The notes beneath the pieces were generated by a model. It did no database searches. It was not told where the DNA came from and worked only from the letters and a program-made list of their open reading frames with translations. Position numbers and translations under genes: made by a program. A stretch of 64,000 nt of DNA from contig UPYI01000004.1 of the NCBI GenBank assembly GCA_900538555.1, positions 62,001 through 126,000 of the forward strand. The letters are read 5' to 3'. This document shows, piece by piece, positions 8,763 to 19,042 of this stretch (positions are counted from its first letter, which is position 1; every line of letters starts with the position of its first letter). This DNA comes from an uncultured Porphyromonadaceae bacterium. Its GTDB lineage: Bacteria > Bacteroidota > Bacteroidia > Bacteroidales > Barnesiellaceae.

Positions 8763-11700
8763 ATGAAACGAATGATTCTTCCTCTTGCGGCATGCCTGCT
8801 ATGGGCTTCTCCCGCACAGGTTTTCGCCGCCGAAAGTACGACGGAAGCTATCGACTCGACGGAAATACGACTCCTCGAATCGCCCCGCGACCTTCTTGCC
8901 GAATCGCAAACCGCCTTAGCAAAAGCCATTCGGGGAAAAGACGGACCGCGGATCATAGAAGCCTTGCTGATCGAAACCACAGCGCAATGCCTGATCGATA
9001 CCGACAGTTTACCTTCCCAACTGCTCAAAATAGAGCAATATGCCGAAGACGCTCCGTCGCAAACCGAGCAAAGCATGCTGCGTCTGCTGTGCGCCAAGTT
9101 GTACCACTCGTATTACCAGCGACACCGGGCGGAAATCGAACAACAAGAAGACTTGATCGAAACCGACCCAGCCGATCTGATTCTATGGAGTCCGCAGATG
9201 TTTGCTGAAAAAATCCGGTCGCTCATAAGCGAAGCCCTGCAACCGCAGACAAAATTGCAACAAACACCCGTATCGGCATACAGCAACCTGTTCGTAGCGG
9301 GAAACGGGAACCGTCTATTTCGTCCTACCCTGTACGATTTCATCGCAGGCGAATCCCTGACGTTGTTGAAGGATCAAGCCTCCCGGGAAAGAGGCTATGC
9401 CTCTGTCGCACAAGAAGCATTTGTCGGAGACAAAGAATTTTCGGAAAAGGAATATACCGGAGTAACGAATCTCGCCATGCAGGAAATCTTACAGATTTAC
9501 CGGAACCTATCGCTATTCCACCGTTCGACGGGAAACAATGCCGCCGGCATGATGTGGACGCTCGACCGCCTCGAATGGTTGTTTAACCTGCTGCCGGCAT
9601 CGCGACAGAAAGAGAACGACCGGCAATACCGGGATTTGTTGTCGGCTATGCTCACGGAATACGGCACAGAACCCTATTCCGTCGAAATCGTAATCGCACG
9701 GGCACAGCATATCTATGCCGCCGACTACGCCGACAAAAAAGAGTGCGCCGCACAATGCGAGCAGTGGATAGCCCGATACCCCGACTATTTCCGTATCGAC
9801 TGCCTGCAATCGGAATACCGCTCGCTGACAGCCGCAGCCACCTACCTCAACCGAATTCCGAGCATTCTCTATCCCGGTACCGGACAAACCGTAGAAATCG
9901 AATACAAAAACATACAACGGCTGACTGTCAATATCTACCGGCACGACACCATTCCTGCCGGAGGTGTTCCCGACCGGCTGAAACCCGGACACCGGGTATA
10001 TAGCCGCGACTATACTTTTGCCGACACGCTGATGTTCGAACTGCGTCCGCTGCAAATCGTATTGCCCGAACTGCCCTGCGGTCTTTACACGTTGGAAACC
10101 GAAGCGGGAGAAGATATGCAGAAAGGGTCGGCAACCTTCTCCGTCACCCGTCTCTCCACGATTGTCCGCACGATCGGCGACCGGCAGGAAATAGCCGTTG
10201 TCGATTTTAAAACCGGCAAGCCGCAAAGCCACGTCGCCCTGCGGACATACGACTCCCGAAACGACAGGCTTTCCGAATTAGGCGTTACCGGGAAACACGG
10301 TATATTCGAGATAAAAGAGAAGATTCCCTATTACCGGAATATATCGGTACAAGCCTACCGCAAGGACGACGATGCTTCGCCATTCGTCTACCTCCGGCAA
10401 TATACCTCCACACCGAGCCGGGAAGAAAACCAGCTGCAACTGTTTACCGATGCTTCGGTATATCGTCCGGGACAGACCGTACACTTTGCAGGTATAGCTT
10501 ACAAAATCGGAAACGAAACGCAAGAAATTCTCCCGAACCGTACCTTCACCGTCCGGCTCAACGATGCCAACCGGAAAAAAATTGCCAGCGCAGAATGCAC
10601 TACCGACAACTACGGGGCATTGTCCGGCTCGTTCGTATTACCCGCCGAAGGGATGACCGGACGCTTCACCCTGTCGGCTGAGGGCAAATCGTTCCACCGG
10701 CAGCAACTGTCGTTTTTAGTAGCGGAATACAAACGACCGGCATTCGAAGTGGCATTCACGGCTCCCGAAGGAGAACTGTTGCCCGACCTGCCGGTACATC
10801 TGCAAGGAACGGCAATCAACTATGCGGGCGTACCGCAAGCCAATGCCACGATCGTCTATTCGGTTTCCCGATGGGGCGAAACCGTCTGCACGGGCGAGAC
10901 CCGCAGCGACAACGACGGGAAATTCACCCTGTCGTTCATCCCCGAAGTTTCCGAATCGCGCCACTTTTACCCGAGCTATTATCTGATAGAGGCACATGTC
11001 ACCAATACCCTCGGCGAAACCATTACAGGCAACACGTCGGTAACCGTGGGAGACAAACCGTTCCAAATCGAAATCTCGGCAGGCAACTCCACCTATATCG
11101 ACAGACAGAAACCTGCCCGCATACAGGTACGTATCGCCAATTTTTCCGGGAAGCAACTCGATAAAGCCTGCCGCGTCACGCTCTATCCGCTCATCCCCGA
11201 CGGAAAATACGACACGCCCGCCGACAGCCTGAAAACCGGCAAGGCAGTAGCTTCGGTGCAACTCCCGGCAGGAGAAACCGTATGGAATACCGACTGGAAC
11301 AAACTTTCCTCCGGCGCCTACCGCATCGTCGCCTCCGCGCTCGATGACAAAGGATTCGAAATCGAGGCATCGCAGAATATCGTACTCTATTCCGCCCAAG
11401 ATAAAAAGCCGCCGGTTGCCAGCCACTTATGGGTTCCCGAAAGGGAAATCGTATGCGAGGCAGAGCAAGAGGCGACTGTCCGCTTCGGATCGTCCGACAA
11501 ACCGGGCTACTTGTTCTATGTCCTGTACGATTCCCAACAGATCATTCTGTCGGGACAGACAGCCCTGCACAACAAATGTACAAGCCTGAAATTCTTCTAT
11601 TCCAAAGGGTACGACCCCGAACTGCAATTACAGATCTTTACCGTAAAAGAGGGGAAAGTGTACCGGGATGACGTCCGGATCGTCCGCAACGAACCCGAAC

Positions 11701-14489
11701 GCCGGCTCACGATCTCGGCTCAATCGTTCCGCGACCGCATACAACCGGGCGACCGCGAACACTGGCAATTCACCGTACACGATGCACAAGGGAATCCCGT
11801 TCCCGCGATGTTCCTTTGCGAAATGTTCGATGCTTCGCTCAACAGCCTCGCCTACCACAACTGGTATTTCGCCCCGCGTTACAACACAACGATACCGGCA
11901 TCGGTACGCATTTCGGGCAATTACGACCAAAGCATCGGACTTTACCCGAGAGAAACGGGCAATCTCCGCTGCACGCCTTTGACCTACAACCGGTTCCGGT
12001 TCATCCAATCCCGATCGTTCTTCCGGTGGGCTTCTCCCGTGTTCGACTATGGCAAACCGTTGCTGAAAAACAGCATGGCAATGCTCGACAGTGCCATGGA
12101 GGTAACGGTCGCCGAAGATGAAGCCGCGCCCCGATACGAAGCCGCCGCAACCGGCACCGAAGCCAAATACGCGGAATCCGGAACGGAAACCCCATTCGCC
12201 TATCGGGAAACCGACCAGACCACCGCATTCTTTTATCCGCATCTGCGAGCCAACGACCGGGGCGAGATCGCCGTCGAATTTACCGTACCCGGCAGCAATA
12301 CGGAATGGGATTTTATGGCACTCGCCTATACACCCGACCTGAAATACGGCTCGTTCCGGCAATCTGCCGTATCGAGCAAACCGTTGATGGTAGCACCGAA
12401 TCTCCCCCGCTTCGTACGGCAAGGCGATAAAGCCGTAGTCCCGGTAGCCCTGCAAAACCGTACGGACTCGATTCTCGACGGAATCTCTGTCGGCGAATGG
12501 TTCGATCCCTACACCGATGCGGTCGTGCGACGCGACACCATCGCATTCCGCATAGCGGGAACGCACACGCAAACCGTCGAATATCCGGTTGCCGTACCCG
12601 AATCCTCCCTGTTGTTAGGATTCCGCGTCAAAGCCGTTTCACCCGCCTATACCGACGGAGAACAAACCGTATTACCGGTACTACCGTCGCACATTCCGGT
12701 CACCGAAAGCCGGCAATTCTTCATCCCGTCTGGCAACAGACAAAGCGTAGTCACGCTATCCGACATGGAAGAAAAATGCCAAAGTCCGTCACTGACTACC
12801 CGTAGAATGGTATTGGAATACTGCGACAATCCGACGTGGTATGCCGTGTGGGCATTACCGACGCTGAATACACAAGAGTATGCCACCGTCACGCAAATTG
12901 CCGGTGCGCTCTACGGTCAAAGCGTATCGCTCCGTATCGTGCGCGACAATCCGGCACTCGCCGAGGCTTTACGTATATGGAACGACAACGGCTCCGACCC
13001 GATGGAATCGCCGTTAGACAAGAATCCCGACTTGAAACGGTTACTGACCGACGAAACCCCGTGGGGCGACGATGCCGCCTCGCAAACCGCCCGGATACGG
13101 CAATTGCGCGATCTGCTGAATGCCAACCGTGCGGAAGCGGAATACCGAAAAGCGATACTGCGGCTACAAGAATGGCAACAGCACGACGGCGGTTGGAGCT
13201 GGCTGAAAAACGGCAGAAGCAGCCTGTACATCACGCTGCATACCCTCGAAATGCTTGCCCGCACAGATTCCGCCGCCACCGCGATATTGCCCGATATATT
13301 GCACGACATGGAACAAAAAGCAGTCCGGTACATCGACAAAGAGTTCGTACGCCCGCAAACAGCCCGCACTACTTTGTCCGACACAGACCTGTATTATCTC
13401 TATGTACGTTCGTTCTATTCCGCCCTGCCGATGGACAGTGAAACCGCATCCAAATACGATGCCCAACTCGCCCGGCTGAAAAAAGAGTGGAACCGGCAAT
13501 CGCTCATCGGCAAAGCCTTTGCCGCACAAATCGCCTTCCGCACCGGCGACACGGCTTGGGGCAAACGGATTATCCGGTCGCTGCGGCAATACGCCACCCG
13601 GTCGCAACAGAAAGGAATGTATTGGGCGAACAACCGGGCAATTTACAGCAATTACAGCGCACTGCGCACCAATTGCGCCTTGTACGAGGCATTCGTTACG
13701 GCAGGTGCTCCCGTTCAGGAAATAGATGCCATGCGCCAATGGCTGCTGTCGCAAAAGCAGACACAATCGTGGGGCAATAGTGCCGAAACAGCCGATGCCA
13801 TCCGGTTCCTCCTGCAAAGCGGTTCGACATGGATCGACAGTAGTCCGGCTACCGACCGGCAAATCATCTGGGGCAATGATACCCTGCCGGCATCCGATGC
13901 CGCGCCGTTTACCGGATACGAAAAAATCGTACGCGACGGCAGCGATGTCACTCCTGCCGACGCCCGGGTGAAAATCGGCGGCACAAGCAAACATCCGTCG
14001 TGGGGTGGTATCTACTGGCAATACACCGAAAACAGCCGGCAGGTAAAAGCCTCATCGAACGAAGCCCTGTCGATCGAACGCACCTACTATCGCCGCACCG
14101 TGACGAATGCCGGCGAGAGCTACCGTCCCGTAACGGAAACCGAACCGTTGAAGGTAGGCGACCGAATCCGGATCCGCTTCACATTGCGCGTAGGACAAGC
14201 CATGAATTATGTCGTACTGACCGACCAGCGTCCCGCCGGATTCGAGCCGGCAAATGTCCTGCCGCATTTCGAGTATCGCACTCCGCTGGCATACTACTAC
14301 GAACCCAAAGATGCGTCCGTGAACTTCTTCTTCGAATTCGTTCCGCAAGGCACTTATACCGTAGAATATGAAGTGAACGTGACCAACAGCGGAGATTACG
14401 CCACCGGCATCGCGGACATACAGTGCTATTATGCACCGCAATTCAGCGCACACAGCGCGGGAGGAGAAATTAACATAAAGCCGGAATAG
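8763..14489 (+). CDS. Alpha-2-macroglobulin-like protein lacking the thioester
   Basis: The 1908-residue protein starts with a signal peptide (MKRMILPLAACLLWASPAQVFA). An N-terminal Bacteroidetes-specific helical region of about 350 residues is followed by MG-type beta-sandwich domains (DASVYRPGQTVHFAGIAYK; ADLPVHLQGTAINYAG; PGDREHWQFTVHDAQGNPVP), the A2M signature region (FYPHLRANDRGEIAVEF; TEWDFMALAYTPDLKYG) and an alpha-alpha toroid with repeated helices. A2M proteins trap proteases by a CxEQ thioester. Here the expected position reads YATVTQ (1373-1378), with Thr1375 in place of the Cys and Thr1377 in place of the Glu. Such forms are thought to act without covalent capture. It is a single-gene unit with its own promoter and terminator. 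Confidence 0.9.
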   Translation: MKRMILPLAACLLWASPAQVFAAESTTEAIDSTEIRLLESPRDLLAESQTALAKAIRGKDGPRIIEALLIETTAQCLIDTDSLPSQLLKIEQYAEDAPSQTEQSMLRLLCAKLYHSYYQRHRAEIEQQEDLIETDPADLILWSPQMFAEKIRSLISEALQPQTKLQQTPVSAYSNLFVAGNGNRLFRPTLYDFIAGESLTLLKDQASRERGYASVAQEAFVGDKEFSEKEYTGVTNLAMQEILQIYRNLSLFHRSTGNNAAGMMWTLDRLEWLFNLLPASRQKENDRQYRDLLSAMLTEYGTEPYSVEIVIARAQHIYAADYADKKECAAQCEQWIARYPDYFRIDCLQSEYRSLTAAATYLNRIPSILYPGTGQTVEIEYKNIQRLTVNIYRHDTIPAGGVPDRLKPGHRVYSRDYTFADTLMFELRPLQIVLPELPCGLYTLETEAGEDMQKGSATFSVTRLSTIVRTIGDRQEIAVVDFKTGKPQSHVALRTYDSRNDRLSELGVTGKHGIFEIKEKIPYYRNISVQAYRKDDDASPFVYLRQYTSTPSREENQLQLFTDASVYRPGQTVHFAGIAYKIGNETQEILPNRTFTVRLNDANRKKIASAECTTDNYGALSGSFVLPAEGMTGRFTLSAEGKSFHRQQLSFLVAEYKRPAFEVAFTAPEGELLPDLPVHLQGTAINYAGVPQANATIVYSVSRWGETVCTGETRSDNDGKFTLSFIPEVSESRHFYPSYYLIEAHVTNTLGETITGNTSVTVGDKPFQIEISAGNSTYIDRQKPARIQVRIANFSGKQLDKACRVTLYPLIPDGKYDTPADSLKTGKAVASVQLPAGETVWNTDWNKLSSGAYRIVASALDDKGFEIEASQNIVLYSAQDKKPPVASHLWVPEREIVCEAEQEATVRFGSSDKPGYLFYVLYDSQQIILSGQTALHNKCTSLKFFYSKGYDPELQLQIFTVKEGKVYRDDVRIVRNEPERRLTISAQSFRDRIQPGDREHWQFTVHDAQGNPVPAMFLCEMFDASLNSLAYHNWYFAPRYNTTIPASVRISGNYDQSIGLYPRETGNLRCTPLTYNRFRFIQSRSFFRWASPVFDYGKPLLKNSMAMLDSAMEVTVAEDEAAPRYEAAATGTEAKYAESGTETPFAYRETDQTTAFFYPHLRANDRGEIAVEFTVPGSNTEWDFMALAYTPDLKYGSFRQSAVSSKPLMVAPNLPRFVRQGDKAVVPVALQNRTDSILDGISVGEWFDPYTDAVVRRDTIAFRIAGTHTQTVEYPVAVPESSLLLGFRVKAVSPAYTDGEQTVLPVLPSHIPVTESRQFFIPSGNRQSVVTLSDMEEKCQSPSLTTRRMVLEYCDNPTWYAVWALPTLNTQEYATVTQIAGALYGQSVSLRIVRDNPALAEALRIWNDNGSDPMESPLDKNPDLKRLLTDETPWGDDAASQTARIRQLRDLLNANRAEAEYRKAILRLQEWQQHDGGWSWLKNGRSSLYITLHTLEMLARTDSAATAILPDILHDMEQKAVRYIDKEFVRPQTARTTLSDTDLYYLYVRSFYSALPMDSETASKYDAQLARLKKEWNRQSLIGKAFAAQIAFRTGDTAWGKRIIRSLRQYATRSQQKGMYWANNRAIYSNYSALRTNCALYEAFVTAGAPVQEIDAMRQWLLSQKQTQSWGNSAETADAIRFLLQSGSTWIDSSPATDRQIIWGNDTLPASDAAPFTGYEKIVRDGSDVTPADARVKIGGTSKHPSWGGIYWQYTENSRQVKASSNEALSIERTYYRRTVTNAGESYRPVTETEPLKVGDRIRIRFTLRVGQAMNYVVLTDQRPAGFEPANVLPHFEYRTPLAYYYEPKDASVNFFFEFVPQGTYTVEYEVNVTNSGDYATGIADIQCYYAPQFSAHSAGGEINIKPE

Positions 14490-14521
14490 GAAACAACGGC
14501 TTCCCGACCATACAATCATAT

Positions 14522-14557
14522 ACAGGGCGGAATATGGAAAATTCCGTCCTGTTTTTT
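14522..14557 (+). terminator. Terminator of A2M gene
   Basis: The stem ACAGGGCGGAAT/ATTCCGTCCTGT (one G-T pair) is followed by a run of seven T. It lies 33 bp after the A2M stop. Confidence 0.85.
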
Positions 14558-14704
14558 TAACATAATTCCATACAAAAACGTGTATATTTTTTGCAAGTCG
14601 TTAAAACACAAAACAGTTAAGTATTAGAATTTATTCCATTTTTTACCGAAAAAGAGTACGCTTGTTATTTTTTTGTATATCTTTGCGCCGCGCAAATATA
14701 GGAT

Positions 14705-14758
14705 GCCTCGGCATAGTTCAAATAAATTTGACTCTGCCCTCGCCTTTCGCTATCTTTG
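14705..14758 (+). repeat. Interspersed hairpin repeat copy 1, carrying a promoter
   Basis: The sequence GCCTCGGCATAG...CTCTGCCCTCG forms an imperfect hairpin and recurs at 56493-56538 (same orientation) and at 19141-19210 and 20763-20834 (inverse). In this copy TTTG (14727-14730) and TATCTTTG (14751-14758) are exactly 20 bp apart, a full Bacteroidetes promoter aimed at the lipoprotein start at 14810. Another TATCTTTG lies upstream at 14678-14685. Confidence 0.65.
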
Positions 14759-14809
14759 GATCGCAAAAAACAGACAACCTTTTTTAGATCAAATAAAAAA
14801 ATTATTATA

Positions 14810-16663
14810 ATGATTACAACAAAAAAGATATTCGCACCATGCGCTTTAATTTCCGCATTCGTGCTGGTATCCGGTATTTCATCGTGTGACGATCGCTACG
14901 ATCTGGACAAAGAGATCGACACGACGATCAACATCGGCAAGCTGGCGATCCCCTTAGGATCGACCGATACCATCTGGATGAAAGATATTCTTGAAGTAAA
15001 CGACGGGGACGATTTTATTCAGGTAGACGACCGGGGAAACTACAAACTGTCGCAGGAAGACAAGATCAGTACCGAATTTACATTGGATGCCATAACGGTG
15101 CCCGCAATCATACCGGAAGTGATCACCGCAAGTATCAACAACTTTGACGTACCGGATGTTCCCGAAATCACCATTCCCGGCTACGGAAATGTCGGCGACA
15201 TCAAAGTACCGGTGCAATTCTCCGTATCGTTCGACGAGCAGACCGCCTTCGTATCGGAATCGACCGAAGTGCCGGCAGAAGTCGAAAAAATAAACCGGGC
15301 TTACGTGCGCGAAAACCCTCAAAGCGAAGGCATTACGGCGGTATTCGCCGTCGATATCACCGGCGTTCCGGAAGGAGTCACCCAACTGGTACTGTCGAAT
15401 TTCCACGTAAAATTCCCGGAACTGCTGATATTCAGCGAGCAACAGGACCGGATGATTTCAGAAATCACCCAAGACGAAACAGGGAAATGGGATGTTGCTG
15501 TCAATTCGCACATTATCGAAATCAACAATTCGCAGGCAACCTTCGAACTGGATCTTCGTATCGACGGTATCCAAGCTCCGGAAATAGACCAGCTTCATCA
15601 GATCTCGATTAACGACAACCTCGGCGTATCGGGTCATGTATCCGTGCCGGAAGGAGCCGAAACCACCATCGACGATCTGCGGAATGCCAATGTATTCGTA
15701 TCTTCCAACCTGCATATCCCCGCCATGGAAGTATATAAGATATCGGGTAAAATGAATCTCGAAACCGCCGACTTCAACCAGCTGATCGAGTTCAACGACA
15801 TTCCCGACTTCTTGAAAGGGGATGACATACGGCTCGACTTGGACGATATAGCCTTATCGCTCGATCTGGAAAACCCGATCGGATTGCCGATAGATGTCGA
15901 TCTGCGCATCACACCTTATCAAGGCGAGACCGCAGCCGTAGAACGGAGAGTATCGACTTCGCTGCATGCCGAAGGCGACGCGACTACCCGCATCACATTG
16001 GTTCCGAGAGGAAAAGAAGATGAATATCGCGAAAAATACCCGAACCGAAAAATCCAAGGCGTAAACAATCTGGACGAACTGTTGAGCCAGATTCCGGACA
16101 AACTGGAACTGGAAGTTCCGCAAGCCACTGCCGGAAGCGATGACGCCAGCCAGTTCGTCGAACTCGGCAGCGGAAACAAAACGGTAAACATCGCCTACTC
16201 GGTAGATGTGCCCTTCTCGTTCGGACCGGCATTCCGGATTGCCTACAACGACTCTATCGACGGGCTGAAAAGCGATCTGTCGGACATAACGTCTTACGAC
16301 ATCTCTTCGCTCCGGTTGAGAGGTGAAGCGATCAACACCCTGCCTCTGGACCTGCAACTGAACGTCGAGCCGTACGACGACCGGGGGGTGAGAATCAGCG
16401 AGCAAGAACTGGCTGTCGAAATAGAAAACGACGGCAAGATACCGGCAACCGACGAGACCGAAGGCGCTCCGCTTGCTATCACACTGAAACTCAATTCCGA
16501 ATCCGATGCACTGGAACGTCTCGAACAGTTGAAATTCGAAATCATCGTCACATCCGAGCACGGAGGTACATTGAACCAGAACGACTTCTTACTGATTAAA
16601 AACATCCGTGCCGTTATACCCGACGGTATCACAATCGACTTGGACGAGATAAGCAAAGAATAA
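14810..16663 (+). CDS. Large lipoprotein, function unknown
   Basis: 617 residues from ATG 14810; the frame opens earlier (14756) but that part overlaps the promoter. The N-terminus is a lipoprotein signal (FVLVSGISSC, lipid-modified Cys at about residue 26) followed by DDRYDLDKEID. The rest is acidic and predicted beta-rich, with repeated DVPEITIPG- and IDGIQAPEID-like segments suggesting several beta-sandwich modules. No catalytic motif was recognised. A barrel protein begins 7 bp downstream, so the pair is co-transcribed and likely works together in the outer membrane. SusD, fimbrillin and glycoside hydrolase features were looked for and not seen. Confidence 0.75.
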   Translation: MITTKKIFAPCALISAFVLVSGISSCDDRYDLDKEIDTTINIGKLAIPLGSTDTIWMKDILEVNDGDDFIQVDDRGNYKLSQEDKISTEFTLDAITVPAIIPEVITASINNFDVPDVPEITIPGYGNVGDIKVPVQFSVSFDEQTAFVSESTEVPAEVEKINRAYVRENPQSEGITAVFAVDITGVPEGVTQLVLSNFHVKFPELLIFSEQQDRMISEITQDETGKWDVAVNSHIIEINNSQATFELDLRIDGIQAPEIDQLHQISINDNLGVSGHVSVPEGAETTIDDLRNANVFVSSNLHIPAMEVYKISGKMNLETADFNQLIEFNDIPDFLKGDDIRLDLDDIALSLDLENPIGLPIDVDLRITPYQGETAAVERRVSTSLHAEGDATTRITLVPRGKEDEYREKYPNRKIQGVNNLDELLSQIPDKLELEVPQATAGSDDASQFVELGSGNKTVNIAYSVDVPFSFGPAFRIAYNDSIDGLKSDLSDITSYDISSLRLRGEAINTLPLDLQLNVEPYDDRGVRISEQELAVEIENDGKIPATDETEGAPLAITLKLNSESDALERLEQLKFEIIVTSEHGGTLNQNDFLLIKNIRAVIPDGITIDLDEISKE

Positions 16664-16670
16664 GAGCATT

Positions 16671-18065
16671 ATGAAAACAAATAGTTATAAGATCATATTG
16701 GGGGCAGCCCTCCTGCTGGGTACATCCGCCCTCTCCGCACAGACTTTGAACGGGGCTTACTTTATGGAACGCATGCCCGCACGGCATACGCTGAACCCCG
16801 CATTCGTAGCCAAATCGGGCTACATCAGCCTTCCGGCGATCGGCGGAATGAAAATCGGCATCAATTCGAACATGGGTGTCAGCACGTTCCTCTTTCCGGA
16901 AGGAGACAAATTGCTTACCGGATTGCACCCCAACATATCTTCCGAAAAATTCTTGGGGAAACTCTCGGATGTCAATTCGCTGGAAGTCGGATTGAACATG
17001 AATATCCTTTCTTTCGGATTCCGTGCATGGGGCGGTTCGAACTCGTTCGAAATCTCTTTGAAAAGCCAGACCGGCGTATATCTGCCCAAAGATCTGTTTG
17101 CCTTTATAAAAAACGGAAACAGCGAAACGGGAACGACTCAATACGACCTCGGTAATTTAAGCGTATCGACCAACAATTACGTGGAGATAGCCCTCGGCCA
17201 TGCCCACCAGATCAACGACCGATGGACTGTCGGAGCCAAATTGAAAGGATTGGTAGGCGTAGCCCGCGCCAAACTGAATATCGAGAAAATGACGCTGACC
17301 ATGAGCGAAGATGAATGGAAAATCAAGCAAAGCGGCTACCTCGAAATTCAGGCTCCGGTAGAAGCCATACGGCTCAAACCCAACAACGACGGGTCATCGG
17401 ACATCGATTTCAACGACAATATCGCTTTCGACTCGTTCAATATTCCGGGATACGGCGGTGCTGTCGATCTGGGTGCAACCTACAAACCGATCAAGAACCT
17501 GACTTTGTCGGCTGCCGTTACCGACATCGGATTCCTGCAATGGAAAACGCGCCGGGCAGAGACCGATCCGAGCAAAGAGTTCTCGTTCAAAGGCTTCGAG
17601 AATTTAGGCGGCGACAACTTCGATCAGGAGCTGGAAAACATGGGCGACGATCTGGAAGAGATGATCAAGCTCTACGACAAAGGCACTTCGAATCGGAGTA
17701 TCTGGCTGGCACCGACCATGCGTATCGGTGCGGAGTATGCGATACTGCGAAACAAGATTTCATTCGGATTGCTCTCATCGACCTACTTCGATACGCCCAA
17801 AACATGGACGGAAGCCATGCTGTCGGTAAACTTCCGTCCCGTGTCGTGGTTCCATGCCACAATCGACGGATCGCTTTCCACGCTCGGCCATTCCGCAGGG
17901 CTGATCCTGCACTTCTGCCCGAAAGGGTTCAACTTCTTCATCGGCAGCGACTACGTAGCCAATACGTTCGGCAAGCAGGGAATTCCGGTAAATTCGGTCC
18001 GATTCAACGTAAACTTCGGCGTGAACTTCACATTCGGATTTGAAAAGCAAAAGAAAAACGTATAA
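16671..18065 (+). CDS. Outer-membrane beta-barrel protein (DUF5723-like)
   Basis: The 464-residue protein has a signal peptide (SYKIILGAALLLGTSALSAQ) and then a Bacteroidetes-type barrel. It opens with LNPAFVAKSGYISLPAIGG and shows alternating amphipathic strands such as KIGINSNMGVSTFLF and NILSFGFRAWGGSNSFEISL. It ends in a strand rich in aromatic and glycine residues (FNVNFGVNFTFGFEKQKKN). The layout resembles the PorV/DUF5723 group of barrels; that assignment is from memory of the family. It follows the lipoprotein gene by 7 bp and ends at a strong terminator, so the two genes form a closed operon. Confidence 0.75.
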   Translation: MKTNSYKIILGAALLLGTSALSAQTLNGAYFMERMPARHTLNPAFVAKSGYISLPAIGGMKIGINSNMGVSTFLFPEGDKLLTGLHPNISSEKFLGKLSDVNSLEVGLNMNILSFGFRAWGGSNSFEISLKSQTGVYLPKDLFAFIKNGNSETGTTQYDLGNLSVSTNNYVEIALGHAHQINDRWTVGAKLKGLVGVARAKLNIEKMTLTMSEDEWKIKQSGYLEIQAPVEAIRLKPNNDGSSDIDFNDNIAFDSFNIPGYGGAVDLGATYKPIKNLTLSAAVTDIGFLQWKTRRAETDPSKEFSFKGFENLGGDNFDQELENMGDDLEEMIKLYDKGTSNRSIWLAPTMRIGAEYAILRNKISFGLLSSTYFDTPKTWTEAMLSVNFRPVSWFHATIDGSLSTLGHSAGLILHFCPKGFNFFIGSDYVANTFGKQGIPVNSVRFNVNFGVNFTFGFEKQKKNV

Positions 18066-18087
18066 GCCGGGGAGATCCGGATTGAAT

Positions 18088-18128
18088 AAAAAAGCGATCC
18101 AGAACAAATCGTTCTGGATCGCTTTTTT
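18088..18128. terminator. Bidirectional terminator
   Basis: A perfect stem with arms AAAAAAGCGATCCAGAAC and GTTCTGGATCGCTTTTTT, loop AAATC, ends the lipoprotein-barrel operon. It also has a T-run on the minus strand, where it could end the methyltransferase transcript from 18309. Confidence 0.92.
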
Positions 18129-18308
18129 GGTACGGTTCCCGTGCCAGAAGTGTCCCGCACGGAAATATGGGGCTTGTCGGGAAGAAAGCCCCGATACATT
18201 GCGTCTGAATGATTAAGATGCAAGACGTTGAGAATGAGGGCGACAACAGTTTACTACCGTAAACGATCGATGGCAACATAGCGATCGGGCACTGTGACAC
18301 ACCGGCTT

Positions 18309-19022
18309 TTACTTGAACAGCAGGAAGATGGTCGGTTTTTTATGCAGGTCGTATTTCGCCTTGCTCCACTCGCGAATGGACAAGGTGCGGATGTATTCGT
18401 CTTCGCAACTGATATTCGACGCTACACAAAGGCGGGTTTGCGGACGGCAGCTCCGTACCAGATCCTCTACCAGTTTGTGGTTGCGGTAAGGTGTTTCTAT
18501 GAATATCTGGGTCTGCGACTCGTTCCAAGCCCGCTGTTCCAACAGTTTTATCTTTTTCACCCGGTCGGCAGGTTCGATCGGCAAATATCCGTGGAACGCA
18601 AAACTTTGCCCGTTGAATCCCGAAGCCATCATCGACATCAGGATAGACGAAGGTCCGACCAACGGAACGACCGGAAGCCCTGCCCGTTGCGCCATAGCCA
18701 CGACATCCGCTCCCGGATCGGCAATCGCCGGACACCCCGCTTCGGAAATCACCCCGACCGGCTCGCCGTTTTTCAGCGGTTCGAGATAACCGGATACCTC
18801 CTCGGGCAATGTATGCTGGTTGAGGGTATAGAATGTCAGATCGTCGATCTGAATATCCGGATTCGACTTTCGCAAGAACCGGCGGGCACTGCGTACATTT
18901 TCCACAATATAATGACGGATACCGGCAATGATCGTCCGGTTGTATTCGGGCAATACCCGTTCTATGGCAGTTTCGCCCAGAGGCACGGGTATCAAATATA
19001 AAGCCGCTTTTACAGGTGACAT
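18309..19022 (-). CDS. SAM-dependent methyltransferase, RsmI/tetrapyrrole methylase fold
   Basis: 237 residues from ATG 19022; the upstream extension to 19136 runs through a promoter palindrome and is rejected. The fold signature is clear: LYLIPVPLGE at the N-terminus, VGVISEAGCPAIADPGADVV (SAM-binding GxPxxxDPG-type loop), PLVGPSSILMSMMASGF and IFIETPYRN. True RsmI (16S rRNA C1402 2'-O-methylation) carries an EDTR motif after the first strand; here that place reads AGIRHY. This is therefore a paralogue with a possibly different RNA target. It is monocistronic and transcribed away from rsmF/glgB. Confidence 0.85.
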   Translation of the reverse strand: MSPVKAALYLIPVPLGETAIERVLPEYNRTIIAGIRHYIVENVRSARRFLRKSNPDIQIDDLTFYTLNQHTLPEEVSGYLEPLKNGEPVGVISEAGCPAIADPGADVVAMAQRAGLPVVPLVGPSSILMSMMASGFNGQSFAFHGYLPIEPADRVKKIKLLEQRAWNESQTQIFIETPYRNHKLVEDLVRSCRPQTRLCVASNISCEDEYIRTLSIREWSKAKYDLHKKPTIFLLFK

Positions 19023-19042
19023 AACTACTCGATTATAATGCT

